A DNA stretch of 10,016 nucleotides from Acidimicrobiales bacterium (lineage in GTDB: Bacteria; Actinomycetota; Acidimicrobiia; Acidimicrobiales; Bog-793), in the NCBI GenBank assembly GCA_030037405.1, contig JASHRK010000042.1, forward strand, positions 1 to 10,016, read 5' to 3'. Shown piece by piece: positions 5,951 to 10,016 of the stretch. The notes under the pieces were generated by a model. That model ran no database searches. It worked only from the letters and a program-made list of their open reading frames with translations, and was not told where the DNA came from. Each line of letters begins with the position of its first letter. Position 1 is the stretch's first letter. The position numbers and the translations under genes are program-made.

Positions 5951-6235
5951 CTAGCCGTCGACGACTTCCTCGAGCCACTCCTTGAGCTCGCGCAATCTCT
6001 CGCGCCTGAGGAAGAACAACCGGACTCTCGCGTCCGCCACGGACCGCTCGTCGTCGACCACTCCCCCAGCCAGCAGGAGTCGCAGATGCCGGCTCATCAC
6101 GGCCGGCGTGACCCCGGCGAGAGCGGCCAGCTCGCCGGCGCGCCTCGCCCCGACGGCGAGGAGCTCGACGGCCCTGCGCCTCGTGGGATCGGCAAGAAGC
6201 TGAAAACCTTCGCTGACATCTCCAATATATGACAC
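5951..6235 (-). CDS. ArsR-family winged-helix repressor
   Basis: Cytoplasmic DNA-binding regulator, 94 aa. It opens with FQLLADPTRRRAVELL, then the helix-turn-helix AGELAALAGVTPAVMSRHLRLL, then the wing (VVDDERSVADARVRLFFL) and a C-terminal helix (RERLRELKEWLEEV). It contains no cysteine, so the classic ELCVCDL metal site is absent; it would sense something else or act as a constitutive or partner-dependent repressor. The start is taken as GTG 6235; there is no Shine-Dalgarno sequence, and an ATG at 6219 is out of frame. A TGACA-N14-TGTCA dyad overlaps the start, consistent with autoregulation. It is divergent from the phoU-like gene across 137 bp, a possible target. Confidence 0.87.
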   Translation of the reverse strand: MSYIGDVSEGFQLLADPTRRRAVELLAVGARRAGELAALAGVTPAVMSRHLRLLLAGGVVDDERSVADARVRLFFLRRERLRELKEWLEEVVDG

Positions 6236-6253
6236 TGACTACTATTATTGTCA
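6230..6253. promoter_or_regulatory. Operator candidate for the ArsR-family regulator
   Basis: TGACA (6230-6234) and TGTCA (6249-6253) form a dyad with a 14-base AT-rich centre, overlapping the GTG start of the regulator gene. Just beyond, ACTATTATTGTC (6241-6252) and ACTATTGTC (6263-6271) form an imperfect direct repeat. The AT-rich patch stands out from the surroundings. Assignment is by position. Confidence 0.35.
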
Positions 6254-6344
6254 CTTTCCATAACTATTGTCTAGTCTTAGCAGGATCCGGCGCAAGCTCC
6301 TGTAGCGCCCGATCGTCGGTGGTCCTGTTCCCCTTCTCTTCGGG

Positions 6345-6350
6345 TAGGTT
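6345..6350 (+). promoter_or_regulatory. -10 box candidate of the phoU-like gene
   Basis: TAGGTT fits TANNNT and lies 22 bases before the ATG at 6373, leaving room for a short leader with GGGACGGGG as a ribosome-binding site. No good -35 was seen. It supports starting the gene at 6373 rather than further upstream. Confidence 0.35.
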
Positions 6351-6372
6351 CGGACCCGATGCGGGACGGGGC

Positions 6373-7059
6373 ATGGCCGCCGACAGCGATATAGACCGGG
6401 AGATCCGGCGGACCTTCGCGATGGTCTCGGAGGCCCTCGCCAAGGCGACGCACGCCCTCCTCGACGGCGACACCGATGCCGGCCGTGACGTCGTGAGAAA
6501 CGACAGGGTCGTCGACGCCCTCACCCGCTCGGTCGAGCAGAGAGCATGGGAACGGCTCGAGAGCCCGCGGCTCGATCCCGGCACGGTGCGCTATCTCGTC
6601 GGCGTGCTCCTCATCCTTCCGGAGCTCGAGCGGAGCGCCGATCTCGCGGAGCACGTGGCCCAACGCGCGGTGACGAGCCTCGGGATGCAGATGACGCCGC
6701 TCAGCCGTGGCATCGTCCAGCGGATGACCGAGGTGGCGCTCGACATGTGGCGGATCGCTGCCGACGCCTATGACGATCGCGTCTCGAGATCGGGGAGCGT
6801 CGACGAAGCCGACGAGGAGATGGACATCCTGCACGAGCGTCTCACCTCCGAGATCGCCTCGGGAGACATGCCTTCGGCGGTGGCGGCGCAGGTCGCGCTC
6901 GTCGCCCGTTTCTACGAGAGGATGGGAGACCACGCCGTCAACCTCACGCGGAGGATCGATCACATGACGCCGGGCGCCGAGAGCTCGCAAGCTACCGTCG
7001 CGCCTAGCCGCAGCCTTCGCAGACGCCGAGCAGAGCAAAGTGGCGAGGGTCGATCGTGA
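6373..7059 (+). CDS. phoU: PhoU-family phosphate-signalling regulator
   Basis: Cytoplasmic helical-bundle protein, 228 aa from ATG 6373, normal for PhoU. In the family it links the Pst phosphate transporter to the phosphate two-component system and damps its signalling. The two PhoU repeats are visible: an N-terminal one with ALAKATHALLDGD, VVRNDRVVDAL and ILPELERSADLAEH, and a second ending ARFYERMGDHAVNLTRRI. The ERxxD-type residues are the metal-binding signature. The frame is open upstream to 6229 but that stretch is not PhoU-like. The last 18 codons overlap the convergent fur gene by 56 bp, and the Arg/Ser-rich tail there is probably shaped by the opposite strand. No pst genes or two-component genes are in view, so this may be an orphan or a paralogue. 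Confidence 0.88.
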   Translation: MAADSDIDREIRRTFAMVSEALAKATHALLDGDTDAGRDVVRNDRVVDALTRSVEQRAWERLESPRLDPGTVRYLVGVLLILPELERSADLAEHVAQRAVTSLGMQMTPLSRGIVQRMTEVALDMWRIAADAYDDRVSRSGSVDEADEEMDILHERLTSEIASGDMPSAVAAQVALVARFYERMGDHAVNLTRRIDHMTPGAESSQATVAPSRSLRRRRAEQSGEGRS

Positions 7060-7444
7060 ACCCGAACGTGCGCTTCAGGTCCCTCGAGAGCCCGGCGAAC
7101 GCCCTGTCGGGAACCTCTGTCGTCCAACCGCACCGGGCGCACACGAGGTGGCCGTGAGCTGAGGAGGCCAGGTGATACGTCGCCGGCCCGTGCCCGAGAT
7201 GGGCGTGGGCGACGACGCCGAGGCGCTCCAGCTCCTCGAGATTGCGGTAGATGGTCGACATGTGCACGTCCGGCAGGCGCTCGTGCACGTCGGCTGCGAG
7301 CTCCTCGGCGGTGCGGTGGTCGCTCGCCTCGTAGAGCACCTCGAGGAGCGCCCTCCGGGCCGTGGTGACCCGGCCACCTGCCGCCCGAAGAAGCGAGAGG
7401 GCGGCCTCGACGTCGTCTTCGGTAGCCGGAAGCGATGAGGCCAC
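7004..7444 (-). CDS. Fur-family metal-responsive regulator
   Basis: DNA-binding repressor of the Fur/Zur/PerR superfamily, 146 aa. The N-domain has the winged helix: AALSLLRAAGGRVTTARRALLEVL, HRTAEELAADVHERLPDVHMSTIYRNLEELERLGVV. The C-domain has the metal-binding HGHLVCARCG and a final GVCEGCG, giving the two CxxC pairs of the structural zinc site, plus several His for a sensing site. It cannot be assigned to iron, zinc or peroxide from this. The start is chosen at GTG 7444: TACACT ends six bases upstream, as in a leaderless message, and the length is normal. The frame is open to 7675, which would run into the kdp leader and is unlikely; ATG 7504 is a weaker alternative. It is convergent with and overlaps phoU, and divergent from kdp. 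Confidence 0.9.
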   Translation of the reverse strand: MASSLPATEDDVEAALSLLRAAGGRVTTARRALLEVLYEASDHRTAEELAADVHERLPDVHMSTIYRNLEELERLGVVAHAHLGHGPATYHLASSAHGHLVCARCGWTTEVPDRAFAGLSRDLKRTFGFTIDPRHFALLGVCEGCG

Positions 7445-7456
7445 CGACGGAGTGTA
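7445..7456 (-). promoter_or_regulatory. Leaderless-type -10 box of the Fur-family gene
   Basis: TACACT (7456-7451) is followed by six bases and the GTG at 7444 on the minus strand. There is no Shine-Dalgarno sequence. This box decides the start chosen for the regulator. Confidence 0.5.
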
Positions 7457-7523
7457 CGGCCTTTGCCCAACAAGCGGCGGTCTCGTCCGAAAGAGCGTTC
7501 CCATGGGCTTGGCGAGCTCCGCG

Positions 7524-7571
7524 TTGACGCAGGTTTGACGCCGACGACGAGACGTTGACAAGACATTGATA
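7524..7571 (+). promoter_or_regulatory. Two paired TTGAC direct repeats upstream of kdp, candidate KdpE sites
   Basis: TTGAC begins at 7524, 7535 and 7555, and TTGAT at 7566. The spacing is 11, 20 and 11 bases, giving two pairs with an 11-bp internal period set 31 bp apart. Tandem half-sites with 11-bp spacing are typical of OmpR/PhoB-family regulators, to which KdpE belongs. The TTGACA at 7555-7560 has no matching -10 at 17 bases, so it need not be a -35 box. Confidence 0.45.
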
Positions 7572-7595
7572 CGCCGCGGCCTGAGGATCACCCTC

Positions 7596-7679
7596 ATGGG
7601 TGATTTCTTATCGATCCTGCTCGTCATCGGGATGACCCTCGCCCTGCTCGGCCTGGTCTGGGCGTTGGAGCGCATATGA
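7596..7679 (+). CDS. 27-aa membrane micro-ORF preceding kdpF
   Basis: A 27-residue open frame, MGDFLSILLVIG followed by MTLALLGLVWALERI, is essentially one transmembrane helix with a charged end. GAGG (7583-7586) lies nine bases before the ATG. Its stop overlaps the kdpF ATG (ATGA, 7676-7679), so it is probably the first gene of the kdp operon. It resembles KdpF in size and topology but lacks the usual acidic-aromatic C-terminus. Similar unnamed short membrane ORFs next to kdpF are recalled in other actinobacterial kdp operons; that is from memory. A KdpFABC accessory subunit is possible; a leader peptide that sets coupling is the alternative. Confidence 0.6.
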   Translation: MGDFLSILLVIGMTLALLGLVWALERI

Positions 7680-7765
7680 CCTGGGTTCAGGGTCTCCTCC
7701 TTTTCATCGCGGTGCTCGTCTTCATCTACCTCGGAATCGCCATGTTCCGGGCCGAGTGGTTCTGA
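7676..7765 (+). CDS. kdpF: KdpF small subunit of the K+-transporting ATPase
   Basis: 29-aa single-helix peptide, MTWVQGLLLFIAVLVFIYLG then IAMFRAEWF. Length, one hydrophobic span and the charged-aromatic C-terminus match KdpF, which stabilises the KdpFABC complex in the membrane. GGAG (7667-7670) lies five bases before the ATG. It overlaps the upstream micro-ORF by 4 bp, and its stop shares one base with the kdpA start (TGATG), pointing to coupled translation. Confidence 0.8.
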   Translation: MTWVQGLLLFIAVLVFIYLGIAMFRAEWF

Positions 7766-9534
7766 TGCGCTTCACGGGTGAGGTCCTCGTCCTCGTCGCG
7801 GCGCTTGCAGTCTCCTGGCGCTTCCTCGGCTCTTACATGGCGGCCGTCTTCGACGGCCGCGTCCACTTCCTCGGCTGGATCGAGCGGCCGATCTACAAGT
7901 GCCTCGGGGTGGACCCCGAGCGGGAGCAGACGTGGCAGCGATACGCCGTCTCGGTCATCATCTACTCGGCGATCGCGATCCTCCTGATCTACGCCATCGA
8001 GAGGCTGCAGGGTTCGCTCCCCCTCAACCCGCAGCACCTCGGTGCCGTAGCCCCAGCCCTCTCGCTCAACACGGCGACCAGCTTCGTGACGAACACGAAC
8101 TGGCAGAACTACGTGGGCGAGTCGACGATGTCCTACCTCACCCAGGCGGTCGGCCTCGTCGGCCAGCAGTTCTTCAGCGCCGCCGCCGGGCTTGCCGTCG
8201 CCGTCGGGATGATCCGCGGATTCCAGCGGCGGGGGCAATCGACGATCGGCAACTTCTGGGTCGACGTCACACGCGCCGTCTTCTACATCCTGCTACCCAT
8301 CGCGGCCGTCGCAGCCATCATCTACATCGCCCAGGGCGCCCCCGAGACCCTGGCCGGGCCCGCTTGCTTCACCGACGTCCTCAACCACGTCCACCAATGC
8401 ATCCCGCGCGGCCCGCAGGGGTCCATGACGCCGATCAAGCAGCTCGGCAACAACGGTGGTGGCTACACGAACGCCAACGGCGCCAGCCCCTTCGAGAACC
8501 CGACGGCTTTCACGCAGTGGCTCTCGATGTACCTGCTCCTCGTCATCCCCTTCTCGAGCACCTACATGTACGGGAAGATGGTGAAGAGCTTCCGCCAGGG
8601 CTTCGCCGTCCTCGCCGCCATGCTGATCCTCTTCGTCTCCTGGGCGGCCTTCTCGCAGTACGCAGAGTCGCGGGGCAACCCGGCGGTGGCCCAGGCAGGC
8701 ATCACCTCGCAGCCGAGCGGCAACATGGAGGGGAAGGAGACCCGCTTCGGGGTCGCTCCGACGATGCTGTTCGAGATCGCTTCGACGCAGACCTCGACGG
8801 GCTCTGTCACCGGTTCGAACGACTCTCTCACTCCCATCGGCGGTCTCGGCGTCTTGACCAGCATGATGCTCGGCGAGGTGTCGCCGGGTGGTGCCGGTGC
8901 AGGGATGTACACGATCCTCGCCTTCGCGATCATCGCCGTCTTCATCGGCGGCCTCATGGTGGGACGAACGCCCGAGTACCTGGGAAAGAAGATCCAGGCG
9001 AGAGAGGTCAAGCTCGCCGGCCTCCTCGTGCTCGTGATGCCGATGATCGTCCTCATCTTCACGGGACTCGCCGTCTCTATCGCGCAGGGCCGAGCCGGGC
9101 CACTCAACGGGGGCCCTCACGGGTTCACTGAGATCCTCTACGCCTTCACCTCTCAAGCGAACAACAACGGGTCGGCTTTCGCCGGCTTGAACGGGAACAC
9201 GCCCTTCTACAACACCATGGGCGCGGTCGCGATGTACTTCGGGCGCTTCGCCGAGATGGTGCCGGCGCTTGCTCTTGGCGGCATCCTCGCCGAGAAGAAC
9301 CTCGTGCCCGAGTCGTTGGGGACGTTCCGCACCGACACGCCGCTTTTCACCGGGCTGCTCGTGGGTACCATCCTCCTCGTCGGGGCCCTGGTGTTCTTCC
9401 CGGCCGTAGCGCTCGGGCCAGTCGTGGAGCAGCTCTTCCACCACAAGATCTTCGGGAAGCCGAGCACCCTCGGGACCCTCCATCAAGGAGTAAGAGGCCT
9501 CCGTCTCATGACCGGCCGGGGGAGACAGCTATGA
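7765..9534 (+). CDS. kdpA: KdpA, potassium-binding subunit of the Kdp ATPase
   Basis: Channel-like subunit of the high-affinity KdpFABC potassium pump: it selects K+ in the membrane while KdpB hydrolyses ATP. The 589-aa length fits. Four repeated pore segments are visible: NTATSFVTNTNWQNY, then GNNGGGYTNANGASPFENPT, then the VAPTMLFE to PIGGLG stretch, then TSQANNNGSAFAGLNGNTPFYNT. About ten hydrophobic helices are spread over its length. The usual NSAHPFENPT motif reads NGASPFENPT here. An extracellular loop (near bases 8360-8400) carries two Cys absent from the E. coli protein as I recall it. ATG 7765 is chosen for its one-base overlap with the kdpF stop; a GTG at 7756 is possible. The stop overlaps the kdpB start (ATGA). 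Confidence 0.97.
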   Translation: MRFTGEVLVLVAALAVSWRFLGSYMAAVFDGRVHFLGWIERPIYKCLGVDPEREQTWQRYAVSVIIYSAIAILLIYAIERLQGSLPLNPQHLGAVAPALSLNTATSFVTNTNWQNYVGESTMSYLTQAVGLVGQQFFSAAAGLAVAVGMIRGFQRRGQSTIGNFWVDVTRAVFYILLPIAAVAAIIYIAQGAPETLAGPACFTDVLNHVHQCIPRGPQGSMTPIKQLGNNGGGYTNANGASPFENPTAFTQWLSMYLLLVIPFSSTYMYGKMVKSFRQGFAVLAAMLILFVSWAAFSQYAESRGNPAVAQAGITSQPSGNMEGKETRFGVAPTMLFEIASTQTSTGSVTGSNDSLTPIGGLGVLTSMMLGEVSPGGAGAGMYTILAFAIIAVFIGGLMVGRTPEYLGKKIQAREVKLAGLLVLVMPMIVLIFTGLAVSIAQGRAGPLNGGPHGFTEILYAFTSQANNNGSAFAGLNGNTPFYNTMGAVAMYFGRFAEMVPALALGGILAEKNLVPESLGTFRTDTPLFTGLLVGTILLVGALVFFPAVALGPVVEQLFHHKIFGKPSTLGTLHQGVRGLRLMTGRGRQL

Positions 9535-10016
9535 CGGAGACCACGACCCCGACGACGCCCGAGGCGCAAGAGCCGTCGGGCAAGGCGCTCACGGAGGCGC
9601 ACGGAGTCGTCTCGCGGCGCGGCTTGTTCGACCGCGAGATCATCCTTCCGGCGATCCGCGACTCGTTGCGAAAGCTCCATCCGAGGACTCAGGTCAAGAA
9701 CCCTGTGATGTTCGTCGTCCTCGTCGGGACGGTGATCACCCTCGTCGAGTCGATCGCCAAACCGGGCGTCTTCGACTGGAGCATCACGATCTGGCTCTTC
9801 CTCACGGTGCTCTTCGCCAACTTCGCCGAGGCGGTCGCCGAGGGCCGCGGCAAGGCGCAAGCGGACACTCTGCGGAGGATGAGGTCGGAGACGCACGCCC
9901 GCCTGCTCCTCGACGACGGCCAGGAGGCACTGGTCCCAGCCGCATCACTCGCCAAAGGTGACCGGGTCGTGTGCGAGGCGAACGACCTCATCCCGTCCGA
10001 TGGCGAGATCATCGAG
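9531..10016 (+). CDS. kdpB: KdpB, ATPase subunit of the Kdp pump, 3' partial
   Basis: P-type ATPase subunit, first 162 residues only; the window ends before the TGES and DKTGT motifs. A Thr/Pro/Glu-rich extension (MTETTTPTTPEAQEPSG, to about residue 35) precedes the usual KdpB start (FDREIILPAIRDSLRKLHPRTQVKNPVMFVV). Two membrane helices follow (about 62-75 and 84-100). FANFAEAVAEGRGKAQADTLR and VCEANDLIPSDGEIIE open the actuator domain. GGGGGAG (9518-9524) serves as the ribosome-binding site and the ATG overlaps the kdpA stop by 4 bp. kdpC and any kdpDE genes would lie downstream of the window. Confidence 0.96.
   Translation, partial: MTETTTPTTPEAQEPSGKALTEAHGVVSRRGLFDREIILPAIRDSLRKLHPRTQVKNPVMFVVLVGTVITLVESIAKPGVFDWSITIWLFLTVLFANFAEAVAEGRGKAQADTLRRMRSETHARLLLDDGQEALVPAASLAKGDRVVCEANDLIPSDGEIIE

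Noticed and set aside
6229..6372. Earlier phoU start at 6229
   Set aside because: It would cover the divergent promoter region and adds a sequence unlike PhoU; ATG 6373 gives a normal length and follows a plausible -10 box and ribosome-binding site.
7555..7583. TTGACA at 7555 as an ordinary -35 box for kdp
   Set aside because: No -10 hexamer is found 16-18 bases downstream; the match is better explained as one of the four phased half-sites.
7445..7675. N-terminal extension of the Fur-family protein to 7675
   Set aside because: It would run through the kdp upstream repeats and into the micro-ORF; the extension is Arg-rich and unlike Fur, and GTG 7444 has a -10 box at leaderless spacing and gives normal length.
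7899..9131. 410-codon plus-strand frame inside kdpA
   Set aside because: Arg/His/Pro-rich out-of-frame reading of kdpA with no domain and no start signal.
8293..9486. 397-codon minus-strand open frame opposite kdpA
   Set aside because: It is an antisense shadow of an unmistakable kdpA. Its translation is charged and low in complexity, typical of GC-rich complement frames.
1..10016. CRISPR array, tRNA, rRNA, insertion sequence or prophage genes
   Set aside because: No regularly spaced repeats, no cloverleaf or rRNA-like stretches, and no transposase, integrase or phage structural proteins were seen.

Overview
The window is high-G+C bacterial chromosome that looks actinobacterial. The evidence is the codon choice, the secreted lectin-type protein, and several starts that lack a Shine-Dalgarno sequence but sit 6-7 bases after a TANNNT -10 box, which is the leaderless pattern common in Actinomycetota. 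The species cannot be named from this sequence. There is no rRNA, tRNA, CRISPR array or insertion sequence, and coding is dense on both strands.

Left part (1-4000): the 3' part of a membrane-bound GGDEF-EAL cyclic-di-GMP protein runs into a convergent vapBC toxin-antitoxin pair. Divergent from vapBC is a 469-aa P-loop ATPase with a C-terminal DUF234/nuclease-like region. The 64-bp gap between vapB and the ATPase gene holds two back-to-back leaderless-type promoters with one perfect palindrome between them, so the toxin-antitoxin module and the ATPase may share an operator.

Middle part (4000-5950): two secreted proteins are encoded convergently. One is a cysteine-rich protein with a probable double-psi-barrel-like domain and a ricin-B lectin tail. 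The other is a small unrecognised exported protein. The 203-bp gap between their stops is packed with six consecutive inverted repeats. Upstream of the lectin gene are a 15-bp palindrome and a 20-bp tandem repeat. Upstream of the small exported protein is an 11-bp-period direct repeat of the type bound by OmpR/PhoB regulators.

Right part (5950-10016): an ArsR-type repressor gene is divergent from a phoU-like gene. phoU overlaps a convergent Fur-family gene by 56 bp. Divergent from fur is a kdp potassium-uptake operon: a 27-codon membrane micro-ORF, kdpF, kdpA and the start of kdpB. All junctions overlap by 1-4 bases, so translation is probably coupled. Two matched pairs of TTGAC repeats upstream of the operon are candidate KdpE sites, although no kdpDE genes are in view.

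The most unusual items are the shared vapBC/ATPase operator, the extra micro-ORF ahead of kdpF, the hairpin array between the two secreted-protein genes, and the kdp upstream repeats.
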